Of a DNA stretch of 64,000 bases, positions 8,712 to 18,423 are shown piece after piece. The stretch is from positions 108,563-172,562 of the forward strand of contig CAUJNA010000592.1 in assembly GCA_963377175.1 (NCBI GenBank). The letters run 5' to 3'. Position 1 is the stretch's first letter, and every line of letters begins with the position of its first letter. A program made the position numbers and the translations under genes. The notes under the pieces are model-generated. The model searched no databases. It was not told the DNA's origin and saw only the letters and a list, made by a program, of their open reading frames with translations. This DNA comes from Effrenium voratum (lineage: Eukaryota > Sar > Dinophyceae > Suessiales > Symbiodiniaceae).

Positions 8712-9461
8712 ATGCCTGATGTAAAACCAATTGACGAAATCAAATATGACTTTAAGCAAAGCAAGCACGAGGTCGTCCCTAAATTGCCGATGAGAGCGAT
8801 GATTGTAGGGCCGTCAGGCTCTGGAAAATCGACGCTACTTGTATCAATGATACTTGATATTTATAGAGGTGCATTTGAAAGAATTTTTATCTGGTCTCCA
8901 TCAGTAAATTTGGATAGTATTTGGTTGCCAGTGAAGAAATACATTAAGGAAGGTTTGAAAGTAGATAATGATAAAGAACCGTGTTGGTGGGATGAGTTCA
9001 ATGTTGAAGATTTAGAAAGAGTTATAGAAACTCAAAATAAAATAATTGAATACCAGAAAAAACAAGGAACGAAGAAATTATTTAATATTTTGGTAATTTT
9101 GGATGATGTATCTGATAATCCAGCAATAACAAGAAATAACAAATTGTTAAATTCTTTATTTTGTAGAGGTCGTCATAGTGGAATATCAACACTTGTAAGT
9201 CTTCAAAAATCATCAACCGTGCCACCAATTATTAGAGTAAATATAAGTCATTTGTTTTATTATAAAGTTAGAAACTACAAAGAGATAGAAATATTACAAG
9301 ATGAATTATCAGCAATTGTTAGAAGCGATAATTTACACGAAAGCAAGAAATTAATTTATAAAATATATGAAACCGCCACTGATGAACCGCATAGTTTTTT
9401 ATATATTAACCTTTTAGAAAAGAACCCAGATAAAATGTTTATGAAAAACTCTTCACAATGA
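8712..9461 (+). CDS. genome-packaging ATPase (FtsK/HerA, A32-like)
   Basis: 249 aa. Walker A GPSGSGKST at 33-41, Walker B LVILDD at 127-132, and CRGRHSGISTLVSLQ at 151-165, the arginine/sensor region of the A32-type packaging ATPases found in Polintons, virophages and giant viruses. Length matches the family (about 240-280 aa). It would pump DNA into the preformed capsid. The start at 8712 follows a TTTAATATTATTTTATT leader. It is the only plus-strand gene in the left half of the element. The reading frame is intact. Confidence 0.93.
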   Translation: MPDVKPIDEIKYDFKQSKHEVVPKLPMRAMIVGPSGSGKSTLLVSMILDIYRGAFERIFIWSPSVNLDSIWLPVKKYIKEGLKVDNDKEPCWWDEFNVEDLERVIETQNKIIEYQKKQGTKKLFNILVILDDVSDNPAITRNNKLLNSLFCRGRHSGISTLVSLQKSSTVPPIIRVNISHLFYYKVRNYKEIEILQDELSAIVRSDNLHESKKLIYKIYETATDEPHSFLYINLLEKNPDKMFMKNSSQ

Positions 9462-9484
9462 TTGAAAATAACTAATCAATAACA

Positions 9485-9721
9485 TTAAATGTATTTTTTG
9501 ATGTTTTTGATTTTAATTAATGAAGCGTTGCATAAATTCAACGCAGGTAATTTATATATTAGTTTGTCCGATTTTTGATTTTCTAATTTTTCAATCCTTG
9601 CCACACATTCTTGAATAGATTTAATTATTAAAGTATCCGCTCTTGTTTTTTCATCTACTCTTAAATTCTTAATGTCTTCCATACTGTTATTTTCATCGTT
9701 TTTACTTTGACCAATACCCAT
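9485..9721 (-). CDS. small protein with N-myristoylation signal
   Basis: 78 aa. It begins MGIGQSKN, matching M-G-x3-S, a classical N-myristoylation signal, which would place the protein at a host membrane or the inner face of a viral membrane. The middle is a short amphipathic or coiled segment (TLIIKSIQECVARIEKLENQ). No domain recognised. It sits 13 bp downstream of the fibre gene, and the two may be co-transcribed. Confidence 0.55.
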   Translation of the reverse strand: MGIGQSKNDENNSMEDIKNLRVDEKTRADTLIIKSIQECVARIEKLENQKSDKLIYKLPALNLCNASLIKIKNIKKYI

Positions 9722-9734
9722 TATATATTATTAT

Positions 9735-12505
9735 TTAGATTGTTTTTTTCAATTCCTTAATTTCTTTTTCTAATTTTTCAACTTTATCTATCACTTCCAG
9801 TAAAGCTTTATGTAATAATATTGGAACTTTTGTATATTCAATACCTAAATATTCACGTTCGGTATGAACTACATTACTAATTTCTTTCGGAACTGCTTTT
9901 AATAAATCATCAGCAATATAACCTATATGGATTGCATCCTTATCGTCTCTATCTTTTCTTTTGAATTTTTTAGGTTTGAATTTCTTAATCATACTAATAC
10001 AATTACTTTTAAGTAAATCTACATCATATTTCAATCTTGCATCGGAATTATCTATTAGACTTCCATTTATGGTTACAGTTCCGGCAGTAATATCAATAGC
10101 ATCACCTGAAGCATCTTGAATATCATTTACAAATAATGTTTTTGTATTAACAACTGTTACATTTTCATTAAAAGTCGATGGAGCATTATTTGTAAAACTT
10201 TCAGTATTTACTGTGTTCCAAATGTCTTATCAATAGATAATAAAACAGAAGGGGTAGTAGAACTATCAGCAACTCTAAACGCTGTATTTGATGTTCTAAA
10301 TATTACATCAATTGTAGATAAACTAGTTCCATCGTAATAAGTTGATATTTCACTTGTTCCCATCTTTAGATCTGTTCCAGTAGTCATTGAAATATTATTC
10401 AAAAATGAAACCGTTGTTAAATCAAATGATTGAATGGTATTAGTTGCTAAATATGCATTTTGTATTGCCATATTAGTGTCAACAGTTACCAATGTACCAC
10501 CATTAGGCGCTATATTATTGCTTCTTAATGCTCCCCCGCTTTTAACATAAATATCATCAGCAAATAAATTACCCATTACATCAACAGTGCTTGTATTAAA
10601 AGTCCATCCAGTAGAAATATTAACTGCTCCAACTATATTAGATTGAACAGCAGGGTCTCCACAAATAAATCTACTTGAAGAATTAGCATCACTATTCCTC
10701 ATATCAAAAGATGAAAAAGTACTAACATATCTATATAATTCACAATTTGTATCAATTGTTAATTTACCATCAGTATCAATATTAACATTATCACAATTAA
10801 CAGCGGCATTTGTATAAATATTACCTAACACATCAACGGGTTTACTAAAAATAGTTTTATTTACCAATCCATCACACATCATATATTGATTACTGGCATT
10901 AGTAATATCACCAACGCTAACAGCAACAAAATTAGGATGATGTATATAAAAACCTTCTGTTGCATCTGGTGTATATGTTTCTAAATATGGTTCTAGTCCA
11001 TTTATTGAAGTATTGATATTATCAATTTTTGTTTTAATATCTGTTGAAAAATCATTATTTGTAAATAAATTTCCTTTCATATAAACAGCACCTTCAAAAT
11101 ATGATGTTCCGTGTGCTTGAGCAAAATTATACGAAGTATGAACATTACCGTTAATCGTAATTCTTGAAGCATTATTAGGCCTTCCAATAATGACATCTCC
11201 TGTGTTCCATCCTAACCATAATCTATAAGGCGTAGCACCTGTTAGTCCTTGATAAGAGTCTAACTGGCATCCTCTTTTAAATTCGAGTCTTTGGTTACTA
11301 ACTGCGTCCTGGATTCTAAATATTGGATTAGTATTATCTGTTAAACTAAGTATTAATGGAGAGTTTACTGTTTGTGCAGTTGTATTAACTTTGTCTAATT
11401 TTTGACTTATTACTGTATCTTGTGCGCTATCATTTGTAGTTATTGAATTAATTGTATTTGTATTTCCCGTTATTAATCCACTTAATCCATCTGATTGTAA
11501 AACATAACGAGCGTCTGAACCTGCTATATCTAAAATAGATGAACACGAAAATACACCCGATACTTGTAAATTACTTAATATTGTAGTATTATGATTTAAT
11601 ATTATTTTATCATTTTGAAAAGTTGAAGAATTATTAATTTCTACATCACCAAAACCACGTTGATTTAAAAACATTGTTGAACCAGTCAAACTTCCATAAA
11701 CATAACTATCAAAATAATTATTATACATTTCAAAGAAATTATTATAATTTCCAAATTCTGCTATTTTGAAAGTTGCAGTAGTTGTTATATTATGTATTAA
11801 TGTATTATTTAATACTGATGTATCTAACTTTTCTGATAATAAATTGTTAGTTGTTATTTTATTATAGTAACCTGATTCATTAAATGAACCTCCATTCTGT
11901 AAATCTAAAATTGCAGTAATATGTGAATTTACTGTGCTATTTAATCCTGTTATTAAATCTGAATTGGAACTAATATTATTAAAGTTAGATGTCATAGTAG
12001 AATTCAAATTATTTATTAAATGTGTATTTGATGAAATATTATTAAAATTTGTATTAATTATATTAGTATTTGAAGAAATATTATTAAAATTAGATGTTAT
12101 AGTAGAATTTAAATTATTTATTAAATTTGTATTTGATGAAATATTATTAAAATTTGTATTTGAAGTTATTGTCAGATTACCTATTAAAAATGTATTTGAT
12201 GAAACATTAACTAAATTACTTGCTATTGTTGCTGTATTATTCATAATAAAATAAGCATTTGAACTAATATTATTTGATAATACATTAACTTCTGTTTTGT
12301 TATATGATTGAGTTATATCATAAAAATTAGTGTCAATCTGTGCTTTTGTGTAAGTATCTACTTGGTCTGCTTTGTTGTTGAGTAAATCAATTATATCTGT
12401 TTGACTGGCGTGTATGGTCTTTATATCTTGTATTCCCGTATCATTTATTTCACTAATTGTGTGCGCTACAACATTTTCAAAGTTTGTTAAATTAATTGAA
12501 GGCAT
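9735..12505 (-). CDS. fibre protein with C-terminal S74 chaperone domain, frameshifted
   Basis: A 765-residue frame from 12505 ends at 10208. A one-base shift near 10208-10215 continues it to 9735, about 920 residues in all. Residues ~95-190 are repeats of NNISSN and LINNLNST, typical of trimeric beta-structured or coiled fibre shafts. The C-terminal ~110 residues match the intramolecular chaperone / peptidase S74 domain: SDARLK at the start, then IGYIADDL, EYLGIEYTKVPILLHKALLEV and a terminal heptad helix (DKVEKLEKEIKELKK). In phage fibres this domain trimerises the shaft and then cuts itself off just before the Ser of SD.R.K. The shaft would form a receptor-binding spike. The start follows AATTATATCGATT. 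Whether the shift is real is unknown. Confidence 0.85.
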
Positions 12506-12538
12506 AATCGATATAATTAATTGTAGAAATTAATTATA

Positions 12539-13105
12539 TTAATTATTCTTGTTAATGTATTCTTGATGTCTTGTACTTTTGAGATGTTGCGCTTTATGAC
12601 AATTTGTATATTTACCACCACACGGACATTCAATTTTAGTTGATTTCCACGCTTTCTCTCTTTCATAGATTTTATCTTTATCTTTTGCTTTCTGTGCTCT
12701 GTTTTGCTCTCGCAGTTTCTCACGGTTCTGTTCAGTCCATTCCCTCCTACATTGGAAAAAGTGGTCGTGGTGTGTTTCTCTGTATTCTCTTCTTTGTTCT
12801 GCTATTTCAGTTGGTGTTCTTTGCTCAACTCGTTTATTGATTGTTGCAAGTTCTCTTATCAGCTCTCCTTCTCTTTTGTTGAGATGTTCTTTATTTTTAC
12901 ACGGGTAATCTTCCACGAGTTCTATGTAAAAATGTTCTATACCTATTTCATTCATTTTTCTTGTCAATGGCATTTTGTCAGGATACATTTTTGCATCGCT
13001 TCTATGTTGAACCATTCGCCTTGACAAACTGACAACCGTGGAACCTATATATACTTCATCCGTGATGTCATTTTTAACAGCGTATACGGCAAGGATACTC
13101 AGGAT
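12539..13105 (-). pseudogene. GIY-YIG endonuclease, 5'-truncated, joined to capsid gene
   Basis: The frame open from about 13120 encodes AVYAVKNDITDEVYIGSTVV (GIY-YIG core), SRRMVQHRSDAK (catalytic Arg and His region), IEHFYIELVEDYPC, and REGELIRELATINK with the catalytic Glu. A basic linker follows, then a CxCG zinc finger (CPCGGKYTNCHKAQHLKSTRH). Only a few residues before the core are missing, and no ATG precedes it; the first one, at 13027, falls after the active-site motif. These enzymes are homing-type single-strand nickases or double-strand nucleases. The 5' end runs directly into the last codons of the capsid gene in a different frame, so the two genes are fused by deletion or by homing into the capsid gene. 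Confidence 0.8.
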
Positions 13106-14165
13106 ATAGTTTTGACCCTAATTGAAGTTGAAATTCTAAACCAAGGTCGGAATTGTAGTATCCACTTTCTTGGTAGTTCAAATAATACATAGGATGATAG
13201 AAGTTGTTGTATTCTTTCGTAACGTGAATATCACCTACTCCGCTTTTACTGAAAGAGATGAACGCAGCAACGAGTTTAGACACTGAACGAACAACAGTAG
13301 TGTTAATTGACGATGAACCATCGGGAACTTGATTAGATTGACAAATATAAGTGTTATACGTGATTGGAAGTTCTCTTGAATCGAGTAGGTGAGCAACATA
13401 TTTATTATGAAGGTCGTTGTCCAAGCTTACCAAATCAGTTTGAAGGAATGCGTTACTAATTGAGAACTGCTCATTTGTATGAAGACTTGAGTCTGCGTTA
13501 CCACTTGCAGGAAACCTCGACCCGCCCGCTGTAACAACGCAATCAGTAAAATTTGAAACTAGTTCAAGTTCTAAAACAAGAGGACACGCTTTTAACGGAA
13601 TATACTTAAATTGATTGAATAAACCAAGCATCGGTTTAAATCCTACAACCATTTTTCTGTTAAAGCCTGGAATTGTGTAAGCGTCATATGCAGGACCAAT
13701 ATGACCCGATGCAGGAACTGCACGACGTGTGTTTAAATCATCATCATATCTATAACCAAAACTCTGGGCGTCTTCATTGTCTCTTGCTCCTTTTGACATC
13801 ATGCAACTCATCATGTGATGATTTCGGTTGTAATAATCAATGTCTTCAACAAGTTGATTACCAGCAATTAGTCTTGCTCTTCTAAAAAAGGAATAAGCAG
13901 GAGATAAAGGTCTTAATCGTTTATTGTCTGACGTGTCAGTGTTTTCAACAGTGAAATAAACCATTACACTCTGAGGGTCTAACCAACTATTATCTTCAGC
14001 ATTTAACGCTATTTTCAACACACGCTGACCAGATGAAGGGGTGTAGATATTACTCCCAGAAGGAAAAAACGAGACAGAACGCCTCTCATTTATATAACTT
14101 GCACCTTTGTTTAATTTGAATGAGAGGTTGTCAATTAGAATATCTTCAGCACTAAAAGTTTCCAT
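13074..14165 (-). pseudogene. MCP: double jelly-roll major capsid protein, 3'-truncated
   Basis: 363 aa. It begins METFSAEDILIDNLSFKLNKG and contains features of Polinton-like virus capsid proteins: a SVSFFPSGSNIYTPSSGQRV strand region, LRPLSPAYSFFRRARLIAG, IPGFNRKMVVGFKPMLGLF, and near its end FQLQLGSKLYPEYP, a conserved motif normally followed by another 100-200 residues. Here five junk residues and a stop follow. Family members are usually about 500-650 aa, so the second jelly roll is incomplete. Capsid hexons could not form from this product. The start is preceded by AAATTATATATAGTA. The intact upstream half argues for recent truncation. Confidence 0.88.
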
Positions 14166-14187
14166 TACTATATATAATTTAATTTAG

Positions 14188-14197
14188 AAATAATTTA
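14188..14197. repeat. 10-bp direct repeat flanking the host-type insert (left)
   Basis: AAATAATTTA, repeated at 16150-16159. Removing the segment between and one copy restores an open frame for the small upstream gene that stops two codons later, 13 bp before the capsid ATG. Confidence 0.7.
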
Positions 14198-16149
14198 AAC
14201 TAAATTCGCCTCGGCCCCAAAGGGGCCAAGGGCGCTCAGATCTCTTCTCCAAAGAGAATCTTCGCTTTTCCCCTCCCCCAACCCCCTCCCCAACCAAAAT
14301 TTTGCCGGGCCGCCCCCCCCCCACCCCCCCCCACCCATGTCGGCTGGCCTCCTGTCCGGCGGGCCTTGAAATTTTCTGGGTTCGTCGGCGTCCAGCTCCA
14401 TGGGTCCATTTTTGTCGAAAATGTGCTGAGAATTGTGAATTTTCACTAAAAAATGCTTTTTTGTCCTGAAAAGCATGACCTGCTGCTGGCCAGGCCTGTC
14501 TGACGTGTCTGAGACTAGGCTCAGGCCCAGCCCAACCAGCAACCCGCCTGCTGGCCAGGCCTGTCAGCCCAGCCACCCCAGCCTCAGGCCCAAGCTTGTC
14601 TGGCAACCGCCCTAAGTCACCCAGCCCATCTGAGACTCGCCTCAGGCCAACGACCAGTCTCACGTGTCTGAGACTGGTCTCAAGCTACGCCAGCTACTAA
14701 GCCTGTCTGACGTGCCCCAGCCCCTCAGTCCGGTCAGCCCAGGCCGACCTCCTGCTCGCGTCTGGCCCCAAGTCATCCAGCAGGCCCAGCCCCTTCGGCG
14801 CAGTCTGAAACACTCTCAAAGTATGCCAGCCTGAGACTAGCCTCAGGCTCAGCCCGCCTGCTGTTCCGCCCAGGCCCCGGCGCATCTCAGGCATGCCAGC
14901 CACTAGGCCGGCCCCCAGCCCACCAGCAGGCTCAGCCCAGCGTGCCAAGGTCAGGCCTCAGGCCAACACGTGTCTGAGAGCTACGAAGCCTGTCTGACGT
15001 GCCCCAGCCCCTCAGTCCGGCTGCCCAAGCAGCTCAGCCCAGGCTGGCCAGGCCTTGACCTCCTGCTCGCATCTGGCCCCAAGTCATCCAGCAGCCCCAG
15101 CCTTTTTGGCGCAGTCTGAGACTGGTCTCAAAGTATTCCAGCCTCAGACTAGCCTCAGGCCCAGTCCCTCAGCCCGCCTGCTGGCGTGTCTTACGTGTCT
15201 GCGACTGGCTTCAGGCCCAGCCCAGCCAGCAACTCGCCACCCAGCCTCAGACCCAAGTGTGTATGAAACAGGCCTTGCCCATCCAGCAACCCGCCCAAGC
15301 ACAGCTCAGCCCAGCCCGCCCAGCCCAAGTTCCGCAGCGTAGTCCGGCTGCCCGGCAGCCAGCAACCCATTCATGGCTTCGCAGCCTCGTGGCTGAGACT
15401 AGCTTCAGGCCCAGCTCAGCCCAGCCTGCCAGCCACTAGGCCGGCCCCCAGTTTGTCTAACGTGTCTGAGACTGGCCTCAGGCCAACAACCAGTCTCAGC
15501 TATGCCAGCTACCAAGCCTGTCTGACGTGCCCCAGCCCCCCAGTCCGGCTGCCCAAGCAGCTCTGACCAGGCCTTGACCTCCTGCTCGTCTGGCCCCAAG
15601 TCATCCGCCCAGCCCCTTCGGCGTCTCAAGGTATGCCAGCCTGAGACTAGCCTCAGGCCCAGTCCCTCAGCCCGCCTGCTGGCGTGTCTATTGGGGATAT
15701 TTTCCGGGGTACTCAAGCAAATGGAAAATGGAGGTTTGTATTCCCACCATGTACCTGTCTTGGGCTGAGCAACCGAGCAAGAAATGTATGTCATGGCAAG
15801 CCGCCAGCCACGTGAAATGGAGGTGCCCAAACACCCAAAGTTGGTCTTGGTTGTTCAGTGACACCAATTATTGTTCCCCTTTTTATGGAGGCCAAGCCCC
15901 ACTAAAAATGCTCATCCCCAGAAAGAGGTCCTTTTTTTCCAAGGGCACTGAGCAGCTGAGATAGTCTTGGTTTTGGATTTCAAACCTTCCGAGCAGGACG
16001 GCTTCCGAACATCGAACTAGCACGGGCGAACTGGTGCGGTCACAAGCTTTCAGTAGGATTCGGACCTTCCCAACACTGGATTTCGGTGTTCCTGACCCTT
16101 CCCTCAAACTAGGCTGGGCCGAGGCGGGCAACGCGAAGCGTTTACAATT
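14198..16149. mobile_element. GC-rich host-type insertion inside the provirus
   Basis: About 1.95 kb of GC-rich DNA abruptly replaces AT-rich viral DNA. It has no recognisable gene. It is built of degenerate repeats of phrases such as CTGAGACTGGCCTCAGGCC and GCCTGTCTGACGTGCCCCAG. Three larger units of about 300 bp (near 14697, 14990 and 15515) share GACCTCCTGCTCG...TGGCCCCAAGTCATCC. It is flanked by 10-bp direct repeats, and no terminal inverted repeats are clear. It is probably a non-autonomous host element or retroposed repeat that entered after integration. Confidence 0.75.
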
Positions 16150-16362
16150 AAATAATTTAGTGCAATCCTTTTGATTAGAATTATGATTTTTGAATATTTT
16201 CATTTTCTTTTTCTTAATCTTATCTTCAACTGGATTATTGCCTTTTTCTTTCTCTAAAGCAATCTCTCTAATTTCATCATATGAACTTTTCTTATACTTT
16301 TTATTTTCATTCTTAATCATATCATCTGTTGTTTCATTGTCATATTTCTTATGTTGTATCAT
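16150..16362 (-). pseudogene. small lysine-rich viral gene interrupted by the insertion
   Basis: Viral codons run from ATG 16362 to about 16150 (~71 residues, very rich in K, E, D and N). The frame then continues into the GC-rich insert as nonviral sequence to 15883. Without the insert the protein would end two residues later. It overlaps the next upstream gene by 14 bp. Function unknown; in position and charge it resembles small virion or scaffold proteins that precede capsid genes, but this is a guess. Confidence 0.65.
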
Positions 16363-16690
16363 AATAATAATATGAAAATAGCTTTGCGTTTTTTCTTTTT
16401 ACTATTTCATCAAGGTCTGATTGAGTGTGATTACAATTGTTAGTGTTGTCATTGATGAGGACATAACCATTTATATATTTTGGTACAATCATATTATAAA
16501 TTGAAGTAATCCAGTTATAATCAATATAGTCAGGTCTAACTCTGACACTCCTAATAATGAAACACCCGCACTGACATTTTACATGTGTTCGTTTATTATC
16601 TCTATTTAAATCCCTTAATCTTTCTACAAGTGTTAATGGTTTAAATTTTGTTTCACTTTCTGTCAAGTTTTCTTTTAACTGATTATACAT
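16349..16690 (-). CDS. hypothetical protein with CxCG motif
   Basis: 113 aa. THVKCQCGCFIIRSVRVR carries a C-x-C-G-C cluster like the zinc motifs elsewhere in the element. The C-terminus holds NCNHTQSDLDEIVKRKNAKLF, which could supply further ligands. Preceded by ATTATATAGTATTATATATGT. No family recognised. Confidence 0.55.
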   Translation of the reverse strand: MYNQLKENLTESETKFKPLTLVERLRDLNRDNKRTHVKCQCGCFIIRSVRVRPDYIDYNWITSIYNMIVPKYINGYVLINDNTNNCNHTQSDLDEIVKRKNAKLFSYYYYDTT

Positions 16691-16746
16691 ATATAATACT
16701 ATATAATTATTTATTTTATTATTTATTTAATTAATTAGTTAAAAAA

Positions 16747-17370
16747 TTATAATATCTCATTTACTGGATAAATACTTCTTGAAACATCACGACCCGTGTC
16801 TCCGTATCCAGTTATGTAATCGTGGTTAGTAAATGGATTTAATGAACCAGTATAAACAGTTACAGCAGACCTATCTAAAATACTGACAGGGTCTAAGATA
16901 CTTCTAAAATTAATGTAATCATCGGTAATGTTAGACCTTCGCGATATAAACGGCGCTCCATAAGTGGTTAAAGTTAATTCTCTTTCAGGGTAATCTTTTG
17001 TTATCAGTGCACCTACACTTGAACCGAGACCATGTGTTATAAGATGTTTAACTTCATTGTTTTCATCCAATGCTGTTGATGTGTCTTTATATCGTTGTGA
17101 ATATTTAGTCATTTTAAAGGGAAGTCCTACATCTGCCAGAATGTCATTAACAGCACCTCCAAACGTTCCTTCTCCAAATGTTCCGCTTACATACATTTTA
17201 TCACCATCAATATAAAAACCTTTACCATTGCCATATGCTCTACTCAACCCTTGTGCATCAGTTAAATTAGAATTAGGATAAAATTCGTTTAATATGTTGT
17301 CAGTTTGTTTCATAACATCAGTTATTTTAGTTGTTTTTTTTATAAGGTTGATAATGTTTAATTTTCCCAT
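16747..17370 (-). CDS. class 3 lipase-like protein, nucleophile replaced
   Basis: 207 aa. HLITHGLGSSVGA at 109-121 aligns with the G-x-S-x-G elbow of class 3 lipases, followed by TTYGAPF (136-141), the acid segment RSILDPVSILD (Asp160) and NHDY (His183). The elbow reads T-H-G-L-G: the nucleophilic Ser is Gly114 (codon GGT, one transition from AGT). Asp and His are kept. Lipases of this fold occur in some Polinton-like viruses and may help breach membranes. With Gly at the nucleophile it would be inactive unless the base is an error. Start preceded by GTTAATATATGAAATGAAGC. Confidence 0.65.
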   Translation of the reverse strand: MGKLNIINLIKKTTKITDVMKQTDNILNEFYPNSNLTDAQGLSRAYGNGKGFYIDGDKMYVSGTFGEGTFGGAVNDILADVGLPFKMTKYSQRYKDTSTALDENNEVKHLITHGLGSSVGALITKDYPERELTLTTYGAPFISRRSNITDDYINFRSILDPVSILDRSAVTVYTGSLNPFTNHDYITGYGDTGRDVSRSIYPVNEIL

Positions 17371-17523
17371 GCTTCATTTCATATATTAACTTTTTATTAT
17401 TAATCATATAAATAAAGATATAAATTAATTTCTCAATTAATTAATAATGCTGACATACGACGAAGTCCTAAGCAACAGAATAATTTTTAATTAGAAAATT
17501 TATTTTCTAATTAAAAATATATT
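17371..17523. promoter_or_regulatory. AT-rich spacer between divergent genes
   Basis: 153 bp between the minus-strand lipase-like gene and the plus-strand penton gene. It contains an inverted repeat AATTTTTAATTAGAAAAT / ATTTTCTAATTAAAAAT at about 17486-17518, immediately before the penton ATG, and TATATTATG at the start itself. A short fragment ATGCTGACATACGACGAAG (17448-17466) resembles the penton start (ATGTTGACATACAAGAAGG at 17524), as if the gene's beginning had been duplicated. Confidence 0.6.
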
Positions 17524-18377
17524 ATGTTGACATACAAGAAGGTCTATATTGACAGTGCTCATAGGGTTAGTGGCACATCATCAAATTTCAAAGTTGAATT
17601 ACCAGAAACATTACAAACAGACAACGGAGTTCATTGCTACATTCACGAAGTAACATTGCCTAACTCTTGGTATTCAATTCAGTCAGGATTAAGTAATATA
17701 TTATATTTTTATGCTTCTCCACTAGCTCCAGATGAAGATAACACAAATGTGCATTATTTAGCGTTACAATTGGACGAAGGAGTATATACTGGCACAGAAC
17801 TAGCGACAGAATTAAAGGCAAAAATAAAAGGTGTTGTAGATAATACTAATTTCTCAAATACTTATGAAGTTACTTACAGTGTGAAAACTAATAAAATAAC
17901 AATTTATTCAAACTATGCCGATAGAAAGTTCGCTGTGTTAACTGATGAACAAATGAAACTAACATATGCAGATTATATATGGAATGGAACTTTTGATGCT
18001 AATAACTTACAATCTGTTAATGAAGTTTTAGGAAATTATCAAATGCAGTTTATCAATATAATAATCCTTATGTTTCTGGTTTCGTTAATCTTCAACCCAT
18101 TAGAAATATTTATATTCATTCTTCTCAATTGTCTAATTATAATCAAGTAAATTTAAGAACCGGCGATAGCACAGTTGTTAAGAAAGTGCCAGTCACAGCA
18201 CCACATGCGGGAATTGTCTTTGATTCAGAATTAAACCCTCTTGATTACTTGGATGTATCAAATAGAAGCTTTAAACAGTTAGACTTCTGGTTGTCTAATT
18301 CATTAGGTAATGAAATTAATTTGAATGGGGTTAATGTTAGTCTGAGTCTCCTTTTCGTAAAAAGTGATATTATTTAA
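17524..18377 (+). CDS. penton-like minor capsid protein, frameshifted
   Basis: The first part (17524 to about 18050) encodes YKKVYIDSAHRVSGTSSNFKV, the opening signature of Polinton-like virus minor capsid proteins (ID.R..GT.S.F.V.L), then strands such as HCYIHEVTLPNSWYSI. A shift near 18050 moves the frame, after which NNPYVSGFVNLQPIRNIYIHS continues to 18377 and ends SLSLLFVKSDII. About 285 residues in all, normal for a single jelly-roll penton base that fills the capsid vertices. The shift does not lie in a long homopolymer. Its genomic neighbours are structural or unknown. Confidence 0.8.
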
Positions 18378-18423
18378 ATAATATATATATTTTTCCATAT
18401 AGAAAATATATAGAATATATTAT

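Noticed and set aside
14184..15830. Open frames in the GC-rich insertion as capsid-region genes
   Set aside because: They follow the insert's repeats, lack motifs and differ sharply in composition from the viral genes.
16349..16690. Viral capsid-maturation protease
   Set aside because: No His-Asp-Cys pattern of adenain/Ulp1 proteases could be found here or elsewhere in the element.
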